DNA of 64,000 nucleotides from Phanerochaete sordida (taxonomy: Eukaryota; Basidiomycota; Agaricomycetes; Polyporales; Phanerochaetaceae): the NCBI GenBank assembly GCA_019973155.2, contig BPQB01000070.1:124001-188000 (forward strand), read 5' to 3'. Both the position numbers and the translations under genes were made by a program. Below are positions 1 to 11,060 of the stretch, piece by piece (position 1 is the stretch's first letter; every line of letters starts with the position of its first letter). The notes under the pieces are model-generated. The model was not told the origin of the DNA. It did not search any database and was given only the letters and a program-made list of their open reading frames with translations.

Positions 1-55
1 GCGTACCCTGCGCGCCGCTCGAGCTGGTGTCGTCTGATGCTGACGGATTTTGCAG

Positions 56-393
56 CGAGACGATGGTCTATCTTGATTATGCAAAGTGAGTGCCCTTGCG
101 CCACCTCCTGCTTCGGTCTGTTAACCAAGGGTCCCAGCGACATCCTGTCCTTCTACAAAGAGGAGATGGCCGGCGAGCGCCACAATTTCGTGCACGACCG
201 CGCCCGCGTGACGGGCAAGGACGTCAGCAGCGTTTTGGACGACATTCTTGACGAAGTCGTCGGCGCGGTCGACCGTGCCCGAGGCATCTTGCAGGGCGAG
301 AAGGAGAAGGAGACGTGGGAGCGCTTTTTGGCTGGATACGTCGCGTTCCACTTCCTTTCGCCGCGCTACAAGCTTGCGCAGCTCACTGCGTAG
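56..393 (+). CDS. Tri5-like sesquiterpene synthase, C-terminal part (cut by window edge)
   Basis: This is the 3' end of a trichodiene-synthase-family (Tri5-like) class I terpene cyclase, which in this family turns farnesyl diphosphate into a cyclic sesquiterpene in the cytosol. Two exons are visible: a 30-nt mini-exon at 56-85 and the last exon at 138-393, separated by a 52-nt intron. Splicing creates the metal-binding NSE motif NDILSFYKE, whose Asn codon is split by the intron (AA|C). The C-terminus ends in a family-typical SPRYKLAQL segment containing the basic Arg-Tyr pair. The Asp-rich motif and the rest of the protein lie outside the window. The exon layout matches the complete paralog at 3138-4253 exactly. 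The product is unknown; calling it trichodiene would be unsupported. Confidence 0.85.
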
Positions 394-1774
394 TTTGGGG
401 TCTAGGCTTCCGGTTCCGCCCGGGACGTATCATGTACATTCGAGCTTATGATATGAAAGAAGTTGGGCAATGTGTCTTCTGACCTGGAGTCTGCCAAGGG
501 TGCTCTATCGGAACTTGTGGATTGCCCAGCTTTAGTACGGAGGTCTCACGAAAAGTCGTCATATCGCCTACAGTAGTCAGCTATTGAGCAAGTGAGTATC
601 CGTTCGAACCTCAGAATGACGAACGCCGTGGGCTTTTCGCAAGGTTCTAATTAGTGAATCATTATGATGCATGAGCCAATCACATACATCTCCCTAGATA
701 GCCAATGAGATATCGGCGGTATTCTGTCGACACATCCACGAGCCGCCCACAGGGAAGCGGCGATCTCTGGCGGATCGGCCCCTGCGCAGCCTCTCCCCGG
801 ACTTTCCATTGGCCACTGCTCCGCGCTCGCAAACTCTGAAGCATGGCGCCCCTCCACTTCTTGACCACCGGATGAGGTCACCCTACACACAAGGCACATC
901 CACTCCCCCGCCCGCCGGGCCAGCCAGCGCGCCTCCGCAAAATTTTCGCGAGTTCCCCGACGCGCGTCCCACGACATGGCCAAGGGTCCCAGGCCCGTCT
1001 GCGCGATGCGTCGGACGCGCACGGCAGTTCGCCCGCACCGGCCGCTGGCACGCGCGCGCCGACCGCACGCCGCCCGGCGTCGCGCAGGGCGGGCGACGCC
1101 ACGTCGCGCGCTCGGGGCCTGTTCGCGTCCACACGCACGCCCGCGGGCCTCTGCCGCGCCTGTCGTGTGGCGCCTCCCCGCTGGGGGCCCTTGCAGTGGG
1201 CGGATCGCGCGGGCTTCCTCCGCGGCAAGCTGTCCAGCACACTATCACGGATGTCGCGGATCGCCGCGCCCGGGGTCGGTGGGGGATACGGTCCGTGGCA
1301 GTGCGTTGCGCCGATCGCGGTCTATGGAAAGATGCTGGCCATGCACGCGACTGCAGCGCGACAGGGCCGTGCGTGAGCTTGTCCCGGATTAGGCAGCTGT
1401 GGAACCAGCAGGCGCAGCGGGAGCGCGCTCGGAGGCGTTCGACGGACGCTGGCGATGCTCTGGACACTGTTTGGGAAGTATAAGTAAGATGAGGCGCAAG
1501 CTGAAGACATTCGCCAGAACGACATCAAGCCTCACAGCGAACTCATAACGTACGGCGACATGGCTCAGATCCAACCCTTTCCGTGCGGTATATTACCGAT
1601 TTCAACGAACGAGTAGGCCTAACTAGTCTTTCACAGATCTCTCGCTGCTAGTCGCGATGACAGCGCATCCTTGAAGATTCAGTGCCCCATTGAACAGAAG
1701 TCGGTGGCAGAATCTCTGGTATATCTGCACCCTGATATCACTTGCTTGGCGAAGCTGACGCCCCGTGTTTCCAG
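394..1774. other. Intergenic region with the unresolved 5' end of the next gene
   Basis: No convincing gene is seen between the first two terpene synthase genes. The stretch 880-1480 is GC-rich and gives overlapping open frames on both strands, all Arg/Pro-rich and without a recognisable domain. The promoter and first coding exon of the synthase at 1775-2796 must lie here; a TATA-like stretch occurs near 1480 and an ATG near 1561, but I could not connect either to the main exon in frame. Confidence 0.5.
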
Positions 1775-2796
1775 TCATATCTCTCCCGCCACGCGATCGA
1801 CGAATTCTTGCGCCGTACGGGGATTGCAATGCCCCCCTTCGACGCGAGCGCGTTCGGCGACGAGGTCGACCGCCTCGTCTTCGCGCAGGTCGCGACGTGG
1901 GACGCCGGCAGCGCGAATCCGCGCCGGCTGCACGCGCACGTCGTGTCCGCGATCAACATCGCGAAGACGGCCTACGCGCACACGCCGCTGCGCACGCAGG
2001 TGCACATCGCGCTGTGGACCGCGCTCTGCATCTTCATCGACGACTTCGAGCTCGACGTCGCCGCCGTCGAGGCGTTCGCGGCGCGCTTCCACGCGGGCGC
2101 GCCGCAGCTCCATCCCCTGCTCGACGTCCTCGCGGGCCTGCTCCGCGCGATGCCCGACTACTTCCACGCGTACGGCGCCGCCGGCGTCGTCACGAGCACC
2201 GTCCAGTACATCACGTGCACGCTCTTCGACAAGATCACTGAGGAGGCGGGGCTCGAGGTCCACCCCGCTGCGGGCGACTACATGCTGTACAAGAGGGTGC
2301 GAAATGGCGTCGGCGAGGGGTATGGCTTCTGCATCTTTGACAAGGAGAATTTCCCCGATGTGTCGACGCACATTCAGGTGATACCGTGAGCAGCCATCGC
2401 ACTTCCGAAATCAGTGGCCTTGCTAACAGCGTAAACAGGGAAGCAATCACGTATCTCATCTTTGTCAAGTGAGCAACCTTCCGCTGACCCCTCTACCGTG
2501 AAATGATTCCTGACGCCCCCTGCTTTGCTAGCGACCTGTTCTCGTTCTACAAGGAGGAGCTTGACGGCGAGACGAAGAACTTCATCCACGATCGCGCTCG
2601 CATCACAGGCAAAGACGTAGAGAGCGCGCTCATGGACACGATGGAGGATGCTGTCAATGCCGTCAACAGGAGTCGGCAGATCCTGCAGGGTGAGAAGGAA
2701 AGGAGAGCCTGGAATAGCTTCTTGGCCGGCTACGCCGCCTTCCACGTCATCTCCCCGCGGTATAGGTTGGAGAAGCTGTTCAATGGGGCGACCTAG
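1775..2796 (+). CDS. Tri5-like sesquiterpene synthase (start exon not placed)
   Basis: Class I terpene cyclase of the Tri5 family, expected to cyclise farnesyl diphosphate with Mg2+. The main exon 1775-2385 follows an acceptor at 1773-1774 and begins with S-Y-L-S-R-H, aligned to L-T-L-S-R-H in the paralog at 3138-4253. It carries the Asp-rich motif IDDFELD. A 30-nt mini-exon (2439-2468) and a final exon (2532-2796) follow, rebuilding the NSE motif NDLFSFYKEE across the splice, with SPRYRLEKL near the C-terminus. All metal-binding residues of the family look present. The frame upstream of 1775 has no usable ATG, so one or more short 5' exons are missing from this model. It converges on the next synthase gene. 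Confidence 0.85.
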
Positions 2797-3137
2797 ACGC
2801 CATGATCCTATCCTCGACTGGATTCTTGTTTACGAAATATTTTGGAACCTTCTCCTTCTTACTGGCATACTAGGCAATGCATTGTTCACGAAGTTACAGA
2901 TTTCATTGTATGTAACAGAGTTATGGTTATCGATTCCTTGTGGGGTCCCGATAGTGCCTGATCGTCTAGGGTCTCTTACGAAACCTCTATATCCCCTGTC
3001 CTTTGAGACGTACAAGGGTCCATTCTCCCAATGGAAAGGGCATATCCATGCCGTGTGATGTTTGTCAAGCTGGCCCCTACTTACGATGTGACGATAAGAA
3101 CGTACATATAGGAGGCATAGAAGGGTGCTTCATCTAA
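2797..3137. other. Intergenic region between two convergent genes
   Basis: This 341-bp AT-richer stretch separates the 3' ends of two convergent terpene synthase genes. It should hold both polyadenylation regions. I see no gene, repeat or structured element in it. Confidence 0.6.
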
Positions 3138-4253
3138 CTATCCGGCGATAGTAAGCTGCGTGAGCTTGTAGCGGGGCGAAAGGAAGTGAAAAGCAACGTA
3201 GCCGGCGAGGAAGCGCTCCCACGTCTCCCTCTCCTTCTCGCCCTGCAGAATGTCTCGACCGCGCTCGACTGCGCCGACGACCTCGTTGAGAATATCCTCC
3301 AAGACGTCCCTGACATCCTTGCCTGTCACGCGGGCACGGTCGTGCACGAAGTTGTGCCGCTCTCCCGCCATTTCCTCCTTGTAGAAAGACAAGATGTCGC
3401 TGGGGTTTGGGGTGAGAAGATGTCAACGAGGATGAGAGCAGTCATGGACTTACTTGGCGTAATCAAGATAGGTCATGGCTTCCCTGCAGAGCCAATCGTT
3501 GAGCGAACGCTCTCAGCAAAAACAGGACTACGTTCGTACGGTACAACTTGAATGTGGGAAGAGAGTTCGGGGAAATTGAACTTGTCCCAGACGAAGGCAG
3601 AGTAGACTTCCCCAGCGCTGTTCCGCGCGCGCTTGTGGAGCACATACGGCAGCGCGGTGGGGTGCAGCGGCGCCGCGTCCATCTGCTTCTCGAAAAGCGT
3701 GCAGTTGATGTGGTGGATCGTGCCGGCAAGGATCGCACTCGCCGCGTACGGGTGGAAGAAATCTGGCATCGCGCGCACGTTCTGCGCGAGGTGCTCGAGC
3801 ACGGGATGGAGCTGCGGCTGCCCGGTCTGGAGGCAGCCCACGAACTCGGAGAGAGCACCGGAGTCGACCTCGAGGTCGTCGACGCAGAGCCCGAGGGCGG
3901 TGAAGAGCGCGATGTGGACTTGCGTATCTGGGTGGTTGTGTGCGAACGTCGTCCTCGCCATGCTGATTCCCGTCGCCGTGTAGCATGCGACGCGTTCCGC
4001 GGAGATGCCCCCGAAGTCCCAGGCCGCGGCGGTCTCGCGGACACGTTGCGCGACTGCATTATCAGGGAAGGTCCTAGTGGTAGGGACAGAGAGCCCGGTC
4101 CTGCGGAGAAATTCCGTGACCGCATGACGGGAGAGCGTGAGCTGTGAGATAGACCCGTCATCAGCAAGCATGGGTGTACAAACACGAAGGTTGTCGCACC
4201 ACAGTCTCGTCAGACTCTCGTTGAGTCTGTAAGTTGTCACGCTCAGGAGACAT
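3138..4253 (-). CDS. Tri5-like sesquiterpene synthase (most complete copy)
   Basis: Trichodiene-synthase-family terpene cyclase. The long exon (to 3540) starts after an acceptor just before L-T-L-S-R-H-A and carries the Asp-rich motif CVDDLEVD. The 30-nt mini-exon is 3483-3454 and the last exon 3399-3138; splicing gives NDILSFYKEE (NSE motif) and the end carries SPRYKLTQL. The likely start is the ATG at 4253 (M-S-P-E-R-D...), followed by a short exon 1 whose donor I could not fix, because the nearby GT sites disagree in phase. The length of about 350 residues fits the family. It is divergent from the DUF2828 gene with 836 bp between them. The enzyme product cannot be predicted from sequence. 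Confidence 0.85.
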
Positions 4254-5089
4254 GGCGGATTATCTCAAGTTCTTGCAAGGTAGGCGAGTTGATACTCAAA
4301 GCAGCGCCGATGAGTGTTCTTATAAGATGCTCTTCACAGAATAAAATGTAGCACAACTGCGCCCGTGACAGGTCCAATGGTGGAAGGATCGCGCACGAGA
4401 CGTGCGGTCATAGTCTGAAGTCCTTAAATGAGATAGCGTGACTGGCCTGGAACATGTGGCGTACGTGGCACGGCTTCGGAATTTGCTTGGAGGCACTAAA
4501 ATAAGAGGGTGTTGAGATGCGGCGTACACAACTCTGAGCATGCACAGGCTGGGTTACGATACTTTGCAGGAGTTTGTTCCTGGACGTACTTCTCGCGAGG
4601 GTGAGTCGAGTGCTGCTTGTGCTCCAATCGGAAGCGATGCGGCGTCGGATCCCTGAGGCCTGCGGCCCCGGTGCCACAGGTAGAGTCCGATGAATGGCGG
4701 GGTGTGCAAGTGGCGCGATAACATTCTGCACTCGACGAGGTACCCATCGACAAAAGTCAAAGCTGGTACGTGCTTTTCACGGGGTATGAATCGACAAGGT
4801 CGAAGTAAAAATCAGCCGTGCCAAATTGGGTGGATGAATCATGTTCGTATCATAAGCGCGCGCTTCTCTGGCGCGTCCTACGTTTCCTCCAAACCTCACG
4901 AGAGGCTTGAATGTGAACTTGAGACTGTCTCCTCTTCCTGTCTTTTTGATCTGGAAAGGAGCGGGGTGGTACGCGCACATGTGAACCCAGGACTGCACGC
5001 ACAGAGACGTATTGCTGACGATATGTTGACAGCGGCAGTGAGATCGCGGCGTTTGACTTTCGCGACGCCGCAGAGGCCGCACCTCGGAC
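4254..5089. other. Divergent promoter region
   Basis: This 836-bp stretch lies between the divergent terpene synthase (minus) and DUF2828 (plus) genes and must contain both promoters. Open frames seen on the minus strand at 4320-4760 are short, Thr/Ser/His-rich and lack any recognisable domain, so they are not called. Confidence 0.5.
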
Positions 5090-7379
5090 ATGCTCCGCGT
5101 AGCCGGAGTGAGGGCGTTGCGCAAGGCAGCGGGAAGCAGTGCACTCAAGCCTCTCCTCGTCGTCCGAGCTCAGCGTTACGCCCACTTCGATTCACATGCT
5201 TCCCAGCCACCAACAAGCGGTACCGTAAACACGCTACCTCCAGCCGTCGCCACTTGTCAGAATGTCACCCTTCCGGTCTTTCCAGAGCTGTATGAGCCAG
5301 GCTTTCTGGACACAATTCTGCCCACAAGTCGGGACCAGGTGACAGCGGCGGACCCCTTGGAGCCAGACATAGACTGGACGGACCGCAGTATGGACTACCG
5401 CTCTACGGGCTCTCCGGTGCTCGACGTATTCCAGGTTGGGAAGATTGACAAACATGACGAATGGCTCGGCCCGAAGTTGCAAAAGGCCTGGGAGGAAGAT
5501 CCAGCGCTGACGCTCCGCCTCATCTGGAACAAGCGTAGCATTCACGACGGCAAAGGCGACAGAGAGCTATTCTACCAGTCAGTTCCGTTCCTGAGGTGTC
5601 TTCCTACGGTGCAGCTTAGTCTGACTTTCGTGCTGTCTTTGTAGAGCCTTTGGCTGGCTCCTAGAGAACCACCCGCGCACAGCAATCGTTAACCTACCTC
5701 AGCTCGTCACCCCCATTGGCAAGCGTGGGTCGCATGTTTCGCATGGATATTGGAAAGTCCTGCTCAATATCGTCGCGCTCGCTTTCCACGAGCAGCTTGG
5801 CCCTCGCTGGGGACCCGCACCGTTCCTGACCGGATCGCGCTGGCGTTATGGCTACTGGGAAGACCGCCACAGGCTCAGTGATCTTGAGAGAAAGCAGTGG
5901 GCGCAGGAGAAGTGGGAGAACAAGGCCGTTCGCTTTCATTCCATGATCGAGAAGGGCCTCGCGAAGCCCCGGGTCCGTGCTCTTTATGTTGCCGTCGCTC
6001 GGCTCTTCGCAGAACAACTCGTCAAGGACATACAACTGGCGTGGCGAGTGGAGTCTATGCCTCCTGGCGAGGAGCGCGAAGCGACTCTGCGTCAGATCAG
6101 CCTCGCTGGGAAGTGGGCGCCAACCCCTGGGGGCTCGCACGACCGCGTCACAAACTTGGCTACCGCTATTGCCCAGCTGATCTATCACGACCCTTCGTTC
6201 GCCCATCGCCCGACTCTATCCCTCTCTCGCGATATCCCGACCTCCGCTCCGGATGCCCATATCCTTCGTTCATTCTACCAGCGCTGGATTCTTGCGCCAC
6301 TCCGCAGAGTATTGTCCTGCCCTGAGCCACACATGGCCGCCAATCGCTGGTCCGACATCAATTATCGTGACGTTACGTCCACTGCGATGCGACGGAACCT
6401 TCCCATTTTCTACAGGCACGACCCAGATCGCGTCGAGAAGTATTTAGAGATCTCGGAAAGCGGCAACAAAGACGAGAAGGACAGCATGAGCGGCGCGACA
6501 CTTCTCCCTCACCAGCTTGTCAGGAAAGCCGCCAAATATGCGTATGCTGCGAAACACACGCCGGACCCAGCAGAGCCCGATATCAAGGACTATAACAAAC
6601 GCGTCGCAGACAAAATGCTGCGCGGCATCGAGGCACAGTGGCGCACAACAGTCGAACGCGTGCGTGCGGCGGGCGTGCTCGACGACTGCTTGGCCGTCTG
6701 CGACACCTCGCAGTCGATGGGCTCGTTGTGGGATCCCAAAAACAGCGCAAAGCCGATCTTCCCTGCTCTCGCGCTCGCGCTGCTCGCCGCGGAGGTCGCG
6801 CGCCCGCCGTTTGCGCACACGTTCATCGAGATCTCCTCGAGTCTGGCAGGGCTCGTGCGCCTCGCGCCGGGAATGTCGCTCGCTGAGCGCGTGCGCGCCG
6901 TCTCCCATGGATCTTGGGACGTGAGCCGCTTCCAAGACGTCTTCCTCAAGTCCCTCCTCCAGCCGGGCGTCGCGAAGCGGGTCCCGCGGGAACGCATGGT
7001 CAAGCGGCTCCTGGTCTTCTCCGACATGCGTTTCGACGCGATGAACCAGGCGACGGAGGGCGCGTGGGACCGGATGCTCGATGTCCTTCCGCGCGCATTT
7101 GCCAAAGCAGGCTACGACATACCCGAGATCGTGTACTGGGACCTCGCCGCCGGCACGAGGACGCCACCAGCGAAGGCCAAGCGTGCGGGCGTTACGTTCA
7201 TGCACGGGTCCTCGCCCGCGATGCTCAGGACGTTCTTAGGCGAGCCCGAGGACACTGTGGACCCTGATGAAGTTGATGTCGATGCGCTGCGGATGACCAG
7301 GGTGCACAGGGACCCGAAGTTCATCATGATGAGGGCCGCGTCGCAGAAGAGCTACGATGGGCTTGTCGTTGTGGACTAG
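5090..7379 (+). CDS. DUF2828 family protein with mitochondrial-like N-terminus
   Basis: Two exons, 5090-5577 and 5645-7379, joined by a 67-nt intron, give 740 residues. The body matches the DUF2828 family, a conserved eukaryotic protein of unknown function with a C-terminal von Willebrand A-like part. Visible family landmarks are the N-terminal W-L-G-P/L-I-W-N-K region, the DINYRDVTS block, and the VWA-like strand AVCDTSQSMGS, a MIDAS-like D-x-S-x-S (about residues 375-385), followed by LLVFSDMRFD. The first 35 residues are Arg/Lys-rich and free of acidic residues and include RAQRYAHF, which resembles a mitochondrial presequence. Whether the protein is imported is inference; most annotated family members lack such a leader. 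No partner gene is suggested by its neighbours. Confidence 0.85.
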
Positions 7380-8005
7380 TACTGTTCTCGAACTATGTGC
7401 ATTTCATGTATATATTGCAACTAGTGTATCAATAGTAGCCCCCACTCATCTTTGCATTCCGCACAGGAGGCGAGTTGACCAGGTGAGATTGACATGCGAC
7501 AAGGTTTGGCTAAGCCATGTATATATCAATGTCGTTTATGCTAGACGTGTGAGTGCGAGGTTCTCTGTCCTGGTCTATATGTATCACTCGCCGATGTATA
7601 GAGTCAAAGACGCGTCTAGAGACAGATAGACAGCTGTATTTCCCGCGCAAAGCGCAGACTTCATGGCTTGGTTGGGCAACCTCAAGCACGAGGTATCAAG
7701 ATCAAGAAGTCAGTCCAGAAAGCACAGCCTTCAGCTTCATATATGCATTATTGTACAGCATACATCTCGGATCCGATCAAGGACAGAATGAAGAGGTCGA
7801 CGTCAGAATACAACTACAGCTGCTTGTTATATCAGGAAGCCCAGATGGAAAAAAGCCCTTTTTACAAGAACTACACCGCCTCATCCTGAATCGCGCTGCG
7901 ATTCCATCTTCGTTATCAAGTGATAATCAGTTGCGCTGGTTGCGCGCTGAATACATAAAGCTGGCCACAAGTCTCTTGTTCTATGTACCGCCTGAATTCG
8001 CAGAA
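7380..8005. other. Intergenic region
   Basis: This is the AT-richer spacer between the DUF2828 and DUF6533 genes. Open frames here are short and compositionally unlike the neighbouring proteins. It should contain the DUF6533 promoter. No other element is recognised. Confidence 0.5.
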
Positions 8006-9691
8006 ATGTCGCAGACGTCGCAATATGTCAGTGGGCAAGGCGCTTCGAGGTGCGCCATGGGTCACATGGTACCTCGGCTCTCCTAATCATTGCTGATCGA
8101 ATGTGTAGTCTTCATGACTATGCCCCTTTGCAACCGGACTGGGCAGTCGCTTCCAGCACTTGTAGGTCATCTTCAATTCAGCTGCGCTGCCCAATTAACA
8201 GCCGACAGGTCTCATACTGTACGAGTTGGTATTCATGCTCGATGATGAATGGGCCGTCGTTTGGCAACAGCAACTCAACCTGACCTCAGTCCTATATCTC
8301 CTTCACCGTCTTGTTCTCGCGCTTCTGCTCCTCATTCAGATAATACCTTCAAAGCTCCTCACAGGTGTCAGCAGCGAGGTCAGTTCCGTACTTCCAAGAC
8401 CGTGTGAATGACGGTGCAAAGCTCACAAGCACTTCTATATAGAGGTATGTATTGGGACCATACCTCTCCTGATACATGTCTGACGAATGCTACGGCATTA
8501 GATGTTATGCCCTTGCTATATCAAACGAAGTGCTTGGCTTATGCTCCTTTTTCCTGGCCGCCAGTACGCAATATTGTTCTTCCTGTTCATGCACCTGCTA
8601 AATTGCGTGATGGAAATCTGAACCATCTAGGCTTCTCTGCTCTTCGTATTTTTGCAATCACGAGCGGAAATGTTGTCTTCACCTTTATGGTTTTCCTACT
8701 CGGGATCGTCCCAGTCGGAACAGATACAGTGCGTACTCAGCAGCGAAATGAAACTGGTTACAGCTTAACAAATACCCAGTTCGCTGTGGTGAAACTCGTG
8801 GCGTTCTTTACGGAGTCGGGTATTTGTGCCAATAGAACAGAGGTATCCGCCCACTTGAACACGATGTAAGTAGCAATAGTGCAGGGATTTAATCTGGATC
8901 TAACATGTGCAAGCAGTAGTACGTTACCATGTTACTCATGAGTTAGCTTCCACAACGCTTTCCACTCACTGACCTTCCCCAGTGCTCTTTGTCACCCGCC
9001 TCCCCGCGATATGCTCCGATGTCATTGTGATACTCGTGACGGTTTTTCACGCTTACCGTGGAGCAATCGAGGCCCGCCACGTACGCTCGTCAAACGTGGA
9101 TATACTATCTGGCTCAGAGTCTCTCTTTGAATGCTTTATTCGGCACGGTAAGTAACCATTTACTCAACCTGATAGACTGCTGCCTAAAACAAATATAGGT
9201 GTCATGTATTTCATGTCAGTTTTTGGCGAAGGAAGCTCGTGGTGTGGAATAATCAATGATGTTGTCGGCTACAGGGCTCTCCTCGGGCTGAACATCAGTC
9301 GGATAGCCATGGATGACTCGCCGGTAAGCTCGAGCCCGTGCCACTCCTAATATTGTATGCTTACGCCAATATTATACCCCAGGATCTGTCCCTGGTTGCG
9401 AATCCATTCTTGAATTCACTCGTACGAAACGTTCATCTCTCCTGTAACCCTGCCGCTGTTGATACCGTCCCTTAGCCGCTAATTCTCGCATGTAGATTCA
9501 TGGCTAGGTTGCGCCGCATCTACGACTCCCGTGCAGGTCCAGTCGAAGGCTGCATTTCGTCCGTACGGTTTGCTATCCCTCAGACCCGGCTCGGCAATAT
9601 TGGCGAGACGCTCGACCGCCGCAATTCGATAGTGTTGGAAGATTTGGATGATGGCACTACGGCCCCGGCCCTAGCTTTCCCCGGATATTAA
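8006..9691 (+). CDS. DUF6533 multi-pass membrane protein
   Basis: Agaricomycete-type integral membrane protein of unknown function. The model starts at ATG 8006 (M-S-Q-T-S-Q-Y...), splices before S-L-H-D-Y-A-P, then into L-I-L-Y-E-L-V-F-M-L-D, the DUF6533 signature (LLLYEYxxTFDxEV-type) with EWAVVWQQQ and an aromatic/Leu-rich helix. Later exons encode FSALRIFAIT...GIVPVGTD, then ICSDVIVILVTVFHAYRG, VMYFMALLGLNI, and a final PLILACRFMARLRRIYD with an acidic hydrophilic tail. Several hydrophobic segments fit about seven transmembrane helices. At least eight short introns are needed and all tested junctions keep frame, so the gene looks intact. Middle exon borders (about 8390-8620 and 8730-8960) are approximate. 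A relic of the same family lies at 15137-15435. Confidence 0.75.
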
Positions 9692-10502
9692 CGAACCGGT
9701 CAGTATCCGATAGTGTCCCCGACGAAGTGCGTCCTTTTCGAGTAAACTTAGATTTAGCTGACGGTGTACTTTCGGTGTCCGCGTGCTCTATTGTGCTCGT
9801 GCTTCCGCCGACAGACGCCTATTCATCAGCCCACGAGCCTCGTCTATGTACATGTTTCTGATGTTGGCCAGTATAAACAGATATGCTGCGTTCAAAGTCA
9901 GTCTGGAAACGAAGAGCTAATTGTCCTCCTTGTGCAAATCACTGCCGCGTGGCGCCGGACGTCGTGGCGCAGCGAGCTGCAGCCCGGGGGTGCGGCGGCA
10001 GAGCGCGCTCGCTGAGTTCGCCCCACTCAACCGCACATCACGCGCACAGCGCCGTCCTCGCCCTGACAATTGGCAGTGCCGGGTACTGGGCAGCGCAACA
10101 AGGCCGCGCCTTGTTGTTCGCTTGCCGCCGCCTGATACCCCGGCCTGGCGCCGGCGCGACGTTGTTCTCAGGGTCCGCTGCCTCGCGACGCAGCACAACA
10201 CAATGCGGGCGAGACAAAGGCTCGCCTACGTGCGCTCCTTCGGGAAGCACCTGCCATGCGCACGCAGGCGGACGGCGAGGGGGTGGGAGGGCGTATATAG
10301 AGGTCGCCCCGGCGCACGGGGCCCGCCAGACAGCCTGCGGCCGTCCCTTCCCCGTGTCCCTTCTCCCGTTCGCGCTTGCGCTTTCTCCCACGTCCTCTGG
10401 TAGGACCGCCCCTTCCCCTCGTTACCCTTAGACTGCCCCACGAAACAAGGTTAGCGTTCCCGTGTCGCGCGCGCGACGAGTGCCCGGCTCACGTCCGCGC
10501 AG
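9692..10502. other. Intergenic/promoter region, GC-rich 3' part
   Basis: No gene is recognised. The stretch from about 9950 is GC-rich and produces overlapping chance frames. It holds the TATA box at 10294 and a pyrimidine-rich leader before the small gene at 10503. Confidence 0.5.
10294..10299 (+). promoter_or_regulatory. TATA box of small Cys protein gene
   Basis: The sequence gcgTATATAgagg stands alone in GC-rich DNA about 205 bp before the ATG at 10503, and a pyrimidine-rich tract follows at 10340-10385, as expected near a fungal transcription start. The large gap to the ATG leaves room for a 5'-UTR intron ending at the cag just before the ATG. Confidence 0.6.
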
Positions 10503-10811
10503 ATGCATCTCCCCCAGACCTCCGCGTACGCTGCGAGCGCCGCCGCGCCGTGCACGTGCGGCTCGCTCCCCGCGCAGCTCGCCCGCGCGCCCGTGTCGCA
10601 GTGCATGAAGATCGTCGTGAGCACGGGCGCCGGCGGCGCGTTCCTCGCCGAGAAGGTCGACTGCGGCAGCGCGTACTGTCGCAGCAGCGCCCAGTATGCC
10701 GCGACGCAGGGCTGGATGGGCAGCCTAGAACAGTGAGTCAGGCGCTGCAAGCCCATGCACATTAGACTAACGTTACCTGTCTACAGGCGCATGGGGACGC
10801 TGAAGCTGTGA
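10503..10811 (+). CDS. Small Cys-containing protein of unknown function
   Basis: Two exons, 10503-10732 and 10787-10811, with a 54-nt intron, encode 84 residues. I do not recognise the family. The N-terminus is Ala/Ser-rich, followed by a CTCGSLP segment, single cysteines at QCM, VDCG and YCRS (five in all), and a short basic end RMGTLKL. There is no signal peptide or transmembrane helix. The CxC and the further cysteines could bind metal or form disulfides, but this is only a possibility. A strong TATA box upstream suggests a highly or conditionally expressed gene. An additional upstream coding exon cannot be excluded. The gene converges with the ceramidase gene, 249 bp away. Confidence 0.55.
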
Positions 10812-11060
10812 AGATGCATCTCACGCCAGAGCCGCAATGCGGCGAGATATACCATACCGACCCCTCAATAATTCGAACTTCACACCTATGCCCAGCTATG
10901 CTCTCCACTCACGATGCTTTCACGCATTTCACGGACCATCACTCGGCCCCACACCTGTATCATAACCACTGTAGCATTCGTCATCGTACAAACAAACTAG
11001 AGCATGCACTGAACCTCGGATCGCGATGCGGGTATACAAGCAGAGTACATTGAGAGATCA

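Noticed and set aside
809..1483. Long plus-strand open frame (224 codons) in the left intergenic region
   Set aside because: It overlaps equally long frames on both strands in GC-rich DNA, is Arg/Pro/Ala-dominated and has no domain or splice logic.
1..4253. Trichothecene biosynthesis cluster
   Set aside because: Only the synthases are present. No P450, acetyltransferase, transporter or regulator is nearby, and family membership does not show that trichodiene is the product.
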